A stretch of DNA of 19,440 bases from JAAURS01 sp031362245 (GCA_031362245.1 JANLSD010000385.1:1-19440); one strand, 5' to 3'. Counted from the first letter of the stretch, positions 1 through 8,868 are shown. The notes: a model not told the origin generated them from the sequence alone. Numbers and translations are program-made.

Positions 1-1
1 C

Positions 2-937
2 ATCACCGTTACCCCTGCGGACGGCACTGCTCCGATCTGGAACGAAGGTGTGCGCTATTTTCAGATTGCTGGGGAAACCGGAGAAGCGATCGCCCATTTC
101 TACCTTGACCCCTACAGCCGCCCAGCCGAAAAACGCGGTGGTGCTTGGATGGATGACTGCATTGGACGGGCAAAAATAGGCGGTAGTCTCAGAACCCCCG
201 TTGCCTATCTTGTCTGCAACCAAACGCCTCCCGTAGATGGCAAACCCAGCCTCATGACCTTTAGAGAAGTAGAAACCCTATTCCATGAGTTTGGTCACGG
301 ACTCCACCACATGCTGACTCGTGTTGATTTTGCAGGGGCAGCAGGCATCAACAACGTGGAGTGGGACGCGGTAGAGCTACCCAGCCAGTTTATGGAAAAC
401 TGGTGCTATGATCGCGCCACTCTGTTTGGCATGGCCCGTCATTACGAGACAAGCGAAGCGCTCCCCGAAGAATACTACCAACGCCTACTGGCAGCCCGTA
501 CCTACATGAGCGGGAGCGCTACGCTTCGTCAGGTCTATTTTTCAACGATGGATATTGAACTGCACCACCGCTATCAGCCTGGTGGGAAGGAAAGTATTGC
601 CCAGTTGCGAGATCGCATTGCCCAAACCACAACAGTCCTCAAACCCCTTCCCGAAGATGCGTTCCTGTGTTCCTTTGGACATATCTTTGCAGGGGGCTAT
701 TCTGCGGGGTACTACAGCTACAAGTGGGCAGAGGTGCTCAGTGCCGATGCGTTTGCGGCCTTTGAGGAAGCTGGGTTGGAAAACGATGCGGCGATCGTTG
801 AAACGGGACGGCGGTTCCGTGAGACGGTTTTAGCGCTGGGTGGTAGTCAACATCCGATGGAGGTCTTCAAGGCATTCCGTGGACGGGAACCTCAAACGGA
901 TGCACTTCTGCGTCATAGCGGACTAAAGGCGGCTTAG
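2..937 (+). CDS. prlC: M3 family oligopeptidase (oligopeptidase A-like), 5' partial
   Basis: C-terminal part of a zinc metallopeptidase of the M3 (thimet/oligopeptidase A) family, which degrades short peptides in the cytosol. The frame is open from base 2, so the gene starts upstream of the window; about 311 codons of a protein usually near 680-700 aa are present. The zinc site HEFGH lies at bases 284-298, and the downstream VELPSQFMENW segment carries the third zinc-ligand glutamate. The preceding DPYSRPAEKRGGAW and following GSATLRQVYF and GYYSYKWAEV segments are typical of the family. One HIP1 octamer lies at 86-93. The stop is TAG at 935-937, convergent with sat. Family assignment is firm; the symbol prlC is by similarity to oligopeptidase A, and a different M3 subgroup name is possible. 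Confidence 0.93.
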   Translation: MTVTPADGTAPIWNEGVRYFQIAGETGEAIAHFYLDPYSRPAEKRGGAWMDDCIGRAKIGGSLRTPVAYLVCNQTPPVDGKPSLMTFREVETLFHEFGHGLHHMLTRVDFAGAAGINNVEWDAVELPSQFMENWCYDRATLFGMARHYETSEALPEEYYQRLLAARTYMSGSATLRQVYFSTMDIELHHRYQPGGKESIAQLRDRIAQTTTVLKPLPEDAFLCSFGHIFAGGYSAGYYSYKWAEVLSADAFAAFEEAGLENDAAIVETGRRFRETVLALGGSQHPMEVFKAFRGREPQTDALLRHSGLKAA

Positions 938-1002
938 GGCGTGAGCGCAACCCTTTGTTCTGTTTCTGGTCGTGTCTCCATTGTTTTGAGATAATCTAAA
1001 AA

Positions 1003-1028
1003 CCCTGCCCATTCCAAAATGAGCAGGG
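1003..1028 (-). terminator. Rho-independent terminator of sat
   Basis: An 11-bp stem with one mismatch and a 4-nt loop: CCCTGCCCATT (1003-1013) pairs with AATGAGCAGGG (1018-1028). Read on the minus strand the hairpin is followed directly by TTTTTAGATT, the expected U-run, and it begins 21 bp after the sat stop. On the plus strand no T-run follows, so it serves sat mainly. It may also help block read-through from the convergent peptidase gene. Confidence 0.85.
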
Positions 1029-1049
1029 CTAGAGCAATCTCGTATTGAA

Positions 1050-2243
1050 CTATGCGTCGCCCTTCATCGCATCAATCAAAATTGTTGCTACTTCAGGGCG
1101 AGAAAACTCAGGCGGTGGCAATTGACCGCTTCTCAGCATTTCCCGCACCTTTGTACCAGACAGATGAATTCGTTCCTCCGGCAGACTAGAGCTTGTTTTC
1201 GCTGTCGCCATCCCCAACGATTTTTTGCAGTAAAATGCGTGCTCAAACATCATCGGAGTGATGCCCAAAGCAGCCCGATCCACCTCATCAAAAATGTATT
1301 GCGCGTCATAGGTGCCGTAGTAGTCACCCACCCCAGCATGATCTCGACCCACAATAAAGTGCGTGCAGCCATAGTTTTTGCGCACGATCGCATGGAAAAT
1401 CGCCTCACGCGGCCCCGCATAGCGCATTGCAGCAGGGTTGATTGCTAAGGTCACGCGATCGTGGGGGAAATATTTTTCCAGCAGCACCTCATAGCAACGC
1501 ATCCGCACATCAGCGGGGATATCGTCGCTCTTGGTGGCACCCACCAACGGATGCAAGAATAGCCCGTCCACCATCTCTAGGGCACATTTCTGAATGTACT
1601 CATGGGCGCGGTGGATGGGATTGCGCGTCTGGAAGCCCACAATGGTTTTCCAGCCCTTGTCTCTAAATAAAGCCCGTGAGTCAGCCGGATCAATCTGATA
1701 CTTAGGGAAGAACGGGTGAGGACGGCGCTCCATTAGCCAGATTGGGCCAGCCAAGTTCACAGATCCCTGGTCATAAACCACCTTCACCCCAGGATGCTTG
1801 TCTTCATTGGTGAGATAAACCTTCAGCGCCTCATGCTGCTTGTCGTAGGTGTACTTTTGGGTCAACTCCAACACGCCAATAAAGGCCCCTTCAGGGTCAT
1901 CTAGCCGAACGGTGCTGCCGATTTCTAGGGGAGTGGCAACATCCTCTTCCACCGATAGCGTAATGGGGATACTCCAGGGCAACCCATTGGCAAGCTTCAT
2001 ATGGTTCACAACTTCTTCATAGTCCTCCTGGCCCATAAAGCCAACCAGAGGACTAAACCCGCCGATCGCAATCAGTTCAAGATCAGACAGTGTCCGCTCA
2101 TCAAGGCGAACACGAGGCAATGTATCGGCCTGGGCTAAAAATGCTTGTCGTTGTGCATCGGTGACAACTCGGTTGACCAATACCCCACCGTGAGGGGCAA
2201 TTCCTGCGGAACGCTTCGTTGACGCATCCTGGGATAAACTCAC
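1050..2243 (-). CDS. sat: Sulfate adenylyltransferase (ATP sulfurylase)
   Basis: Forms adenosine 5'-phosphosulfate and pyrophosphate from ATP and sulfate, the first step of assimilatory sulfate reduction in the cytosol. At 397 aa it has the length of the short bacterial/cyanobacterial form without an APS-kinase domain. The N-terminal PUA-like domain covers roughly residues 15-170 and the catalytic domain roughly 175-395. QTRNPIHRAHE (205-215) is the nucleotide-binding signature and GRDHAGVGDYYG (299-310) the second conserved motif. The start is GTG (2241-2243) with an AGGA-type ribosome site about 10 nt upstream; the residues after it lead into the conserved GIAPHGG. No other sulfate-assimilation gene is adjacent, and it ends at a clear terminator. 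Confidence 0.97.
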   Translation of the reverse strand: MSLSQDASTKRSAGIAPHGGVLVNRVVTDAQRQAFLAQADTLPRVRLDERTLSDLELIAIGGFSPLVGFMGQEDYEEVVNHMKLANGLPWSIPITLSVEEDVATPLEIGSTVRLDDPEGAFIGVLELTQKYTYDKQHEALKVYLTNEDKHPGVKVVYDQGSVNLAGPIWLMERRPHPFFPKYQIDPADSRALFRDKGWKTIVGFQTRNPIHRAHEYIQKCALEMVDGLFLHPLVGATKSDDIPADVRMRCYEVLLEKYFPHDRVTLAINPAAMRYAGPREAIFHAIVRKNYGCTHFIVGRDHAGVGDYYGTYDAQYIFDEVDRAALGITPMMFEHAFYCKKSLGMATAKTSSSLPEERIHLSGTKVREMLRSGQLPPPEFSRPEVATILIDAMKGDA

Positions 2244-2276
2244 AAGGCTCTTTCCTTTTCAAACTGATCATCCCTT

Positions 2277-2303
2277 ATCATAAATCACTGGTTGATGACT
2301 CAA
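2277..2303 (-). promoter_or_regulatory. Candidate promoter for sat
   Basis: On the minus strand TTGAGT (2298-2303) and TATGAT (2277-2282) resemble -35 and -10 boxes, placed about 35 nt before the GTG start. The 15-nt spacer is shorter than the usual 16-18, so this is only a suggestion. Confidence 0.22.
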
Positions 2304-2447
2304 TTAGAATCTTGGGAAAGTCTTTAACACATCGCAAAAGCTTTGTTATCATCAGACCTTTGTAGAGATCGCTCATTTCAGACGCCATAACTACGATGCT
2401 CAAGCATAAGTTAAAATAGGCATACAAAAAATTTATTACATCAATTA

Positions 2448-3599
2448 TTATTTCTGATTGGATTCTGTAATGCGTTTAACAAGTTCTGACATCTTGCTAG
2501 AATATTGCCTTACAGTAAATGTCTTTAAGTAGCGAGAGTGCCCCGCAAGAGCAGTGCTCTTTAAAAGCATAGGGTCTGCTGCAATCTCTACAATCTTTCT
2601 GGCTATATCCTCAGGCTCATTCAGACAAGTAAAAAGTTCTGTAGGCTCCAAAAATTCCCATAAACATGGACTATTCATGGTAAGCACTGGAATCTTCATC
2701 GCCATTGCATCAATCACCTTATTGGCAACTGCATTTTTAGCCTTGCCGGAATCACCAAAAATCCCAAGAGCTAGATCACAGTAATGAGTTAAATATTTCT
2801 GAATTTCAATTGAATAGTCACTATCATGAAAAAAAACTTCTTGTGACAAGTTCATCTCTTTTACAGATTGAATATATACATCGCTCCGTTCTTCGGGTCC
2901 CCATATATCTAACTTTATTTTATGCCCCTGTGATTTCAGAATCTTGATGGCAAGTAGTATTTGCTCAAGCCCATGAAGCGGTCGATAGTTTCCCCACCAA
3001 CATAAACGAAAAATTCTTTCTGAATCTTCTATTGTATCAGCGATTAATTTTTCTTCGACAGCTAGAGGAATAATCTCTAGTTTTGTAGAATCAATATTTG
3101 CTCCAACTAGACTGGCAATATAATGAACTTCATGGCCAGATAGGTGAATCAAACAATCTGACTTTTCAATCAGAATTCTATCAAGCTTTTTAAGATGTTC
3201 TGAATGACTTGAACTGTCACTGACCTTTTGAGTGTCGTTCACTAACGTATCATAAAGTGAAATATAAAGTTCAGAGATAATTGGAACTTTATAAATTTTC
3301 TTTAAAATTAAAGCTATATTTACCATATTTGAGTTCATGGGTAAAATATAAATTAAGTTAGCCTTAGAACCTTTAAGCAATGCCTCAATTAAAACAAAGA
3401 AATAGTATATTTTTGGCAAGACTCTACTCAAAATCTTATCGGCAATTGAAGAGTAGCTATCTGTAAAATCTGAATACCATTCAGTATTTGCGATAGATAA
3501 TATATGACGGTCATCCAAAAGCGTTTTAACTAGGTTCTGAGTTCTATATGTGCCAGACATCTTGCCTAGCAACAATATTTTTTTGCGACTCCAGATCAT
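2448..3599 (-). CDS. GT4-type glycosyltransferase, AT-rich and probably acquired
   Basis: Predicted sugar-nucleotide-dependent glycosyltransferase with a GT-B fold, 383 aa. The start is ATG 3597-3599 with AAGGAG (3610-3615 on plus) 10 nt upstream. The N-terminal half (about 1-185) is the acceptor-side domain, with the hydrophobic stretch ILSRVLPKIYYFFVLIEALL. The C-terminal half has the GT4 hallmarks LCWWGNYRPLHGLEQILLAI (199-218), KLDIWGP (229-235) and NKVIDAMAMKIPVLT (293-307). The usual E-x7-E motif is altered: the second Glu is Asp (VIDAMA) and the first is not obvious, as in the NKVxEALA subgroup. Base use is plainly richer in A/T than the flanking genes, with many ATA, AAA and TTT codons, and there is no HIP1 site. 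This suggests horizontal transfer of a surface-polysaccharide gene. Donor, acceptor and product are unknown. Confidence 0.82.
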   Translation of the reverse strand: MIWSRKKILLLGKMSGTYRTQNLVKTLLDDRHILSIANTEWYSDFTDSYSSIADKILSRVLPKIYYFFVLIEALLKGSKANLIYILPMNSNMVNIALILKKIYKVPIISELYISLYDTLVNDTQKVSDSSSHSEHLKKLDRILIEKSDCLIHLSGHEVHYIASLVGANIDSTKLEIIPLAVEEKLIADTIEDSERIFRLCWWGNYRPLHGLEQILLAIKILKSQGHKIKLDIWGPEERSDVYIQSVKEMNLSQEVFFHDSDYSIEIQKYLTHYCDLALGIFGDSGKAKNAVANKVIDAMAMKIPVLTMNSPCLWEFLEPTELFTCLNEPEDIARKIVEIAADPMLLKSTALAGHSRYLKTFTVRQYSSKMSELVKRITESNQK

Positions 3600-3862
3600 T
3601 GATAGCCTGCTCCTTTTAAGTTACAAAGCAAGATGCCGTAGAGATTTTCTCTGAAACAGCTTTGAAATTCTCTGGTTTTAACTGAATTTTAATTCTCAAG
3701 CCCCATGAATCGTATTTTAAATGGTTTGCTGCCTTGCAAAGAGTTACAAAGACACTCTAGTTTAATGGTAAGGATGAGGACTGAACGGTCACTCCAAGCT
3801 GGACTATTGTGAAATCGTAGTTTGTTGATTGCTTGCAAAATAGTTAATGAAGGATTTACCCT
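3600..3862. other. Divergent intergenic region, glycosyltransferase / hexose-phosphate mutase
   Basis: A 263-bp AT-rich spacer between divergent genes that must hold promoters in both directions. I see the glycosyltransferase ribosome site at 3610-3615 and the mutase ribosome site AAGGA at 3850-3854, 8 nt before ATG 3863. The decamer AGTTACAAAG occurs twice (3619-3628, 3742-3751). I could not place a convincing -35/-10 pair. Confidence 0.4.
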
Positions 3863-5338
3863 ATGGCCTCTCAATACCCGATCCGACTCACCCCGGCTCC
3901 GATTGAATTTGGTACGGATGGGTGGCGGGGGATTATTGCTGCCGATTTTACCTTTGAGCGCTTGGGTCAAGTGGCTCCCATCGCCGCCCAGGTTTTAAAA
4001 CAAACCTATGGTGCCGAGACCAACAACAGCAATCTCATCATCGTGGGTTATGATCGCCGCTTTCTGTCCCCCGAGTTTGCTGAAGCCACGGCATTCGCCG
4101 TTCAGCAGGCAGGCTTTGATGTAATGCTCTCTGATACCTTTGTGCCCACACCTGCCGTAAGCTGGGCCGTCAAGCAATATCAGGCATTGGGGGGGTTGGT
4201 TATTACGGCTAGCCATAACCCAGCGGCCTATTCTGGACTCAAAGTAAAAGGAGCCTTTGGCGGTTCCGTTGCGCCCCACATTACCCAAGAAATTCAGTCA
4301 CGGTTAGGGAAACCTAACATGACCGCAGAAACACCAGGCACCATCACCCGCGCCAATCTCTGGCCCGACTACTGCACCATTTTGCGCTCTAAGGTGGACT
4401 TGAAGGCCATCCAAGAAGCCATCACCAGCGGCAAGATCACAGTTTATGTGGACGTGATGCATGGCGCGACGGCTACAGGCTTAGAACAAGTTTTAGAGTG
4501 CCCTGTCCATGAGCTGCGCTCCTCCCACGATACGCTCTTTGGGGGGACTGCACCGGAGCCGTTGGCAAAGTACATGCCGGAACTCCTCCAAACCATTCGG
4601 GATCGCGCCGCCTCGGGGCAGGCAAAAGGTGTGACCGTGGGGTTTGTGTTTGATGGGGACGGCGATCGCATTGCAGCAGTAGACGGTCAAGGCAATTTCC
4701 TCAGCTCCCAAATCCTGATCCCCATTTTGGTGGAGCATCTCGCAGGCAATCGCGGCTTGACCGGAGAATTCATCAAAACCGTGAGCGGCTCGGATTTAAT
4801 GCCCAAGGTGGCGCAGTTGTTCAACCTGCCTGTGTTTGAAACCCCCATTGGCTATAAGTACATCGCCGATCGCATGCTCCAAACGGGTAGCGTTTTGCTG
4901 GGCGGTGAAGAATCCGGTGGGATTGGGTTTGGGACGCATATCCCAGAACGGGATGGGTTACTGTCGGCGCTGTACGTATTGGAGGCGATCGCCACCAGCG
5001 GCAAAGACCTTAGCGACCTGTACCAAAACCTTCAGGAGCGCACAGGGTTTAGCAGCGCCTACGATCGCATTGACCTCACCCTTTCCAGTGATGCCACCAA
5101 AATTAAGCTGATTCAAGAGTTAACGGAGCATCCTTTTACAGAGGTACTGGGCATTGGGGTCACTGAAATGACTAACCCCGATGGTTTTAAAGTACGACTT
5201 GCTGACGGAAGCTGGATTTTGATTCGCTTTAGCGGCACAGAACCCGTGCTACGGTTATATTGCGAAGCCACAACCCAATCGGATGTTGATGCGCGTCTCG
5301 CCTGGGCTAAACAATGGGCACTGAGTCATGAGCCGTAA
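3863..5338 (+). CDS. Phosphoglucomutase/phosphomannomutase family protein
   Basis: Alpha-D-phosphohexomutase that moves phosphate between C1 and C6 of a hexose phosphate through a phosphoserine, 491 aa, cytosolic. All four site loops are visible: TASHNP (115-120) with catalytic Ser117, the metal loop DGDGDR (264-269), the sugar-specificity loop GGEESGG (347-353), and the phosphate-binding loop RFSGTEP (455-461). The N-terminal FGTDGWRG (16-23) is also typical. The start is supported by AAGGA 8 nt upstream. GGEESGG resembles loops of PGM/PMM enzymes, but substrate (glucose-, mannose- or glucosamine-phosphate) cannot be fixed by eye, so I give no symbol. It would supply sugar-1-phosphate for glycogen, sucrose or polysaccharide synthesis. 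HIP1 sites at 4662 and 4985. Confidence 0.94.
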   Translation: MASQYPIRLTPAPIEFGTDGWRGIIAADFTFERLGQVAPIAAQVLKQTYGAETNNSNLIIVGYDRRFLSPEFAEATAFAVQQAGFDVMLSDTFVPTPAVSWAVKQYQALGGLVITASHNPAAYSGLKVKGAFGGSVAPHITQEIQSRLGKPNMTAETPGTITRANLWPDYCTILRSKVDLKAIQEAITSGKITVYVDVMHGATATGLEQVLECPVHELRSSHDTLFGGTAPEPLAKYMPELLQTIRDRAASGQAKGVTVGFVFDGDGDRIAAVDGQGNFLSSQILIPILVEHLAGNRGLTGEFIKTVSGSDLMPKVAQLFNLPVFETPIGYKYIADRMLQTGSVLLGGEESGGIGFGTHIPERDGLLSALYVLEAIATSGKDLSDLYQNLQERTGFSSAYDRIDLTLSSDATKIKLIQELTEHPFTEVLGIGVTEMTNPDGFKVRLADGSWILIRFSGTEPVLRLYCEATTQSDVDARLAWAKQWALSHEP

Positions 5339-5543
5339 TGCATCCACCCATCCAAATTCAAGGACAAATGCTGTGGGGCTGGAGCGATCACTGGGCCTCA
5401 TCACCCTTCCTGTTGTGCTGGGACTCATCACCCTCCGTCAAGTTGAGCATCAATTTGAGAAACTGGGACAGCTTACAGAAAGCCTTTTGCAAGGGGAAAA
5501 GCTTCCCATATTGGACAGACGGGGTTCGAGCAAAAAGATATAG
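5328..5543 (+). CDS. Possible small membrane protein overlapping the mutase stop
   Basis: A 71-codon ORF whose ATG (5328-5330) overlaps the last 11 bases of the mutase gene in another frame, a layout that allows translational coupling. The translation has a polar N-terminus, one hydrophobic segment (LGLITLPVVLGLITL, about residues 23-37) and an amphipathic, charged tail (RQVEHQFEKLGQLTESLLQG) ending in LPILDRRG. That looks like a single-pass small protein rather than random translation. There is no strong ribosome site and I do not recognise the family. The competing ORF 5338-5556 is rich in Trp, Ser and Cys and less protein-like. Treat as plausible, not established. Confidence 0.42.
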   Translation: MSRNASTHPNSRTNAVGLERSLGLITLPVVLGLITLRQVEHQFEKLGQLTESLLQGEKLPILDRRGSSKKI

Positions 5544-5719
5544 TGCTTACAGTTAGCCCGTAAGATGCTAGCGCAGCCTTGCCTCAGTGGGGTTTGCAGA
5601 GCCTGATGATGGGTCTTTTTGAGAAGAAGATACAATCAGAAGTCTAGAAGCCTTTCTAAATCCAAAGGATACCCCTAGAATTATCGAGTAAGCTTGCTGG
5701 TCTGAGTGCATCTTTACGT
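5544..5719. other. Intergenic region upstream of ppc
   Basis: A 176-bp spacer before ppc (381 bp if the small ORF 5328-5543 is not real). It presumably holds the ppc promoter: TACAAT at 5631-5636 is a good -10-like hexamer 84 bp before the start codon, but no -35 hexamer sits at the right distance. There is no hairpin/T-run terminator, tRNA or riboswitch that I can recognise. Confidence 0.35.
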
Positions 5720-8700
5720 ATGAGTTCCACCCTAAATCGTGTAGATTCTGACTTGTTGCCCCATGCTGGGATTGATTTATTGCTCCAGCATCGGATCAAG
5801 GTCATCGAAGACCTCTTGGAGTCCGTCCTGCGCGAGGAATGCGGTCAAGAACTCGTGGACTTACTCCAGCAGTTACGGGCCATGTGCTCCCCTGAGGGCC
5901 AAGCACCCACCGTTCCCCAAACCGAAGTATTAAAAGTAGTTGAGAAACTTGAGCTTGAAGAAGCCGTGCGGGCTGCACGGGCCTTTGCACTCTATTTTCA
6001 GCTCATCAATACCGTTGAGCAACACTACGAACAAGAAGACAGCATTGTCCGAACCCACAGCCCTGGACAGTTGATGGTCAGCTCTGAAGCTGTCCTTAAA
6101 TCGTCCCCTCAGCCCGAAACTGCCCTTAGCAGTGCCAACCCACTTCACTTTGCCGACTCCCGCAGTGGCCCTAAGGAACGTCTGGAGAGCAGCCTGTACG
6201 AAGGCAGCGGTAGCAGCAGCAAACATGCCGGAACCTTTGCGTGGCTGTTTCCTAAACTGAAAAGTCTAAACGTCCCGCCAAAGCATGTTCAAAATCTGAT
6301 CGATGCCCTCGACGTTAAGCTGGTGTTTACCGCGCACCCCACGGAAATTGTGCGCCAAACCATCCGAGACAAACAGCGACGCATTGCCAAAATTTTAGGC
6401 CGACTCGACAGCGTCGAAGCTGGGCTGGCTGCTAATGTGCGGGCCAGTTGGGAAGTAGATGCCCTTCGTGTGGAACTCATGGAAGAGATCCGCTTCTGGT
6501 GGCGAACTGATGAGCTGCACCAGTTTAAGCCCACGGTGATGGATGAGGTGGAGTACAGTCTCCACTACTTCAAGGAGGTCATGTTCAATGCCATCCCTCA
6601 ACTCCATCGGCGTTTAACCCAGTCCATGCAGCAATATTTCCCTAAGCTAAAGCCACCCAGCTACAGCTTTTGTCGCTTTGGGTCTTGGGTTGGGGCAGAT
6701 CGAGATGGCAACCCCTCCGTCACGCCGGATATTACCTGGCAGACAGCTTGTTACCAGCGCAATGTGGTCATTGAAAAGTATACTGAGTCTGTCAAAAAGC
6801 TGGTGACGCTGCTAAGCCTGTCTATGCACTGGAGTGATGTCCAGTCCAGTTTTCTAGAGTCTTTAGAGCAAGATCAACAGCTCTTGCCTGATATCTATAA
6901 CCAATTTGCAATTCGGTTTCGCCAGGAACCCTATCGCCTCAAGCTGAACTACATTCTAGAACGGCTCAAGAATACGAGCGATCGCAACCAACAGCAGGTC
7001 TCCTCTCAAAGCCCCCTCGTTACGCCCCACACAGGTGCACCTCCCGCCACCCAATCTCCATCCACCATTGGGCTACAGCCTCACTTTTATGCCTCAGAGC
7101 ATGAGTTTTTGTCCGAGCTGAATTTGATTCGTGAAAACCTTCAGGCTACGGGCTTAAACTGCCGCGAGTTAGATAACCTGATCTGTCAGGTGGAGATTTT
7201 TGGCTTTAATTTAGTGGAATTGGACGTTCGCCAAGAAAGCGCTCGTCACTCCGATGCCTTGGCAGAAGTGGTGGAGTATTTGCAAATCTTGCCCAAGCCC
7301 TACAACGAGCTATCGGAGGACGAGCGATCGCTATGGCTTACCACGGAACTCCAAACCCGTCGGCCCTTGATTCCTTCTGAGCTGCCGTTCTCCAATGCGA
7401 CCAAAGAAACCATTGAAACCTTTCGGATGATTCGACGGCTTCAGGAGGAGTTTGGAATCAACATCTGCCGCACCTATGTTATTAGCATGTGCCACGACGC
7501 CAGCGACATCCTAGAGGTCATGCTGCTGTCTAAAGCAGCGGGACTTTACGATCCGGTGACGGGTGCAGGTACCCTCGAAGTGGTGCCGTTGTTTGAAACG
7601 GTGGACGATCTTCGCCGTGCCCCTGGCATTATGTCGCAGTTGTTTGAGCTGCCGTTTTATCTGGGCTATCTTGCGTCTGGGGGACGGTCTCCACAACCCC
7701 CTCAAGAAACTGTGCAAGAAGACTCTCAAGCAGCAGCGCCCTGTATTTTGCAAGAAGTGATGCTGGGCTACTCTGACAGCAACAAAGACTCAGGCTTTCT
7801 CAGCAGCAACTGGGAAATCTATAAGGCGCAGCAAGTGCTCAACCTTACGGCACAACGCTACGGCGTGACCCTACGAATTTTTCATGGACGCGGCGGTTCC
7901 GTGGGCCGTGGCGGCGGGCCTGCCTACGAAGCAATTTTGGCCCAGCCTGGAAACAGCGTGAATGGTCGCATTAAAATCACCGAGCAGGGAGAAGTCCTCG
8001 CCTCTAAGTATTCCTTGCCAGAATTGGCACTCTATAACCTAGAAACCATCACCACCGCCGTCATTCAGGCTAGCCTGCTCCACTCCACAATGGACAACAT
8101 TGAGCCGTGGCACGACATCATGGAAGAGTTGTCCGTGCGATCACGGGAGCATTACCGTGAGCTGGTGTACGGACAGGAAACCTTTGTAGATTTCTTCCAT
8201 CAGGTCACGCCCATTCAAGAAATCAGCCAGCTTCAGATTAGCTCTCGCTCCGCCCGCCGTCCCAATCAGCCGCAGCAGAAAAAGAGTATCGAAAGCCTGA
8301 GGGCCATTCCCTGGGTGTTTAGCTGGACGCAAAGCCGCTTTTTGCTGCCTGCTTGGTATGGGGTGGGGACTGCCCTCAAAGACTTTTTAAGCACCAACGA
8401 AACCGACCATCTTTCCTTGCTGCGCTATTTTTACTACAAATGGCCATTCTTTAAGATGGTGGTCTCCAAGGTTGAGATGACGCTTTCTAAGGTGGATCTC
8501 CAGATTGCGCATCACTACGTGGAGCAACTCAGCGACCCTGATGATATTGCCCGGTTTGAGCGTTTATTTGAGCAAATCTCTCAAGAGTATTACCTGGCAA
8601 AGGATCTCATTCTCAAGATTACGGGTCATCAAAGGCTCTTAGATGGGGATGTCACCTTGCAGCGATCGGTGCAGCTCCGCAATGGCTCTATTGTGCCTCT

Positions 8701-8848
8701 CAATTTCTTGCAGGTGCTGTTGCTCAAGCGTCTGAGGGAAAATCAGAATGCTGTAACTTTTGGCCCTACGACGAGTAAGGCTGAGCTACTTCGTGGTGCG
8801 CTGCTGACAATTAACGGGATTGCCGCAGGGATGCGGAATACGGGTTAG
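5720..8848 (+). CDS. ppc: Phosphoenolpyruvate carboxylase
   Basis: Carboxylates PEP with bicarbonate to oxaloacetate and phosphate, the main anaplerotic carbon-fixing reaction in cyanobacteria. 1042 aa, in the range of the long cyanobacterial form. Conserved sites: VFTAHPTE (202-209) with catalytic His206; GSWVGADRDGNP (321-332); LGYSDSNKDSGFLSSNW; FHGRGGSVGRGGGP (721-734), the glycine-rich loop with essential His722 and arginines; ITEQGEV; and the C-terminal end GMRNTG. Three variable, low-complexity stretches are seen: about 125-170, a Pro/Ser/Thr-rich linker near 430-455, and a PQPPQETVQED insert near 655-670. All lie outside the catalytic motifs. No ribosome site precedes ATG 5720, which is common in cyanobacteria. 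It ends 20 bp from the convergent oxidoreductase gene. HIP1 sites at 6978 and 7324. Confidence 0.98.
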   Translation: MSSTLNRVDSDLLPHAGIDLLLQHRIKVIEDLLESVLREECGQELVDLLQQLRAMCSPEGQAPTVPQTEVLKVVEKLELEEAVRAARAFALYFQLINTVEQHYEQEDSIVRTHSPGQLMVSSEAVLKSSPQPETALSSANPLHFADSRSGPKERLESSLYEGSGSSSKHAGTFAWLFPKLKSLNVPPKHVQNLIDALDVKLVFTAHPTEIVRQTIRDKQRRIAKILGRLDSVEAGLAANVRASWEVDALRVELMEEIRFWWRTDELHQFKPTVMDEVEYSLHYFKEVMFNAIPQLHRRLTQSMQQYFPKLKPPSYSFCRFGSWVGADRDGNPSVTPDITWQTACYQRNVVIEKYTESVKKLVTLLSLSMHWSDVQSSFLESLEQDQQLLPDIYNQFAIRFRQEPYRLKLNYILERLKNTSDRNQQQVSSQSPLVTPHTGAPPATQSPSTIGLQPHFYASEHEFLSELNLIRENLQATGLNCRELDNLICQVEIFGFNLVELDVRQESARHSDALAEVVEYLQILPKPYNELSEDERSLWLTTELQTRRPLIPSELPFSNATKETIETFRMIRRLQEEFGINICRTYVISMCHDASDILEVMLLSKAAGLYDPVTGAGTLEVVPLFETVDDLRRAPGIMSQLFELPFYLGYLASGGRSPQPPQETVQEDSQAAAPCILQEVMLGYSDSNKDSGFLSSNWEIYKAQQVLNLTAQRYGVTLRIFHGRGGSVGRGGGPAYEAILAQPGNSVNGRIKITEQGEVLASKYSLPELALYNLETITTAVIQASLLHSTMDNIEPWHDIMEELSVRSREHYRELVYGQETFVDFFHQVTPIQEISQLQISSRSARRPNQPQQKKSIESLRAIPWVFSWTQSRFLLPAWYGVGTALKDFLSTNETDHLSLLRYFYYKWPFFKMVVSKVEMTLSKVDLQIAHHYVEQLSDPDDIARFERLFEQISQEYYLAKDLILKITGHQRLLDGDVTLQRSVQLRNGSIVPLNFLQVLLLKRLRENQNAVTFGPTTSKAELLRGALLTINGIAAGMRNTG

Positions 8849-8868
8849 ATAAAATTTCAGCCATGACA

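Noticed and set aside
511..531. AGCGCTACGCTTCGT-like string as a dispersed palindromic repeat
   Set aside because: It lies inside a conserved coding stretch with no length change, and no second good copy was found; the similar string near 2210 shares only a short core.
3619..3751. Decamer AGTTACAAAG repeated 123 bp apart
   Set aside because: Short, AT-rich and only two copies; likely chance in this spacer.
3689..3970. 93-codon minus-strand ORF overlapping the mutase start
   Set aside because: It overlaps the conserved N-terminus of the mutase and encodes no recognisable or protein-like sequence.
5523..5529. GGTTCGA, like a tRNA T-loop
   Set aside because: No T-stem, anticodon arm or acceptor stem can be built around it.
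5338..5556. Second small ORF starting at the mutase stop (TAATG)
   Set aside because: Its translation is rich in Trp, Cys and Ser with no coherent segment; the overlapping frame from 5328 is more protein-like.
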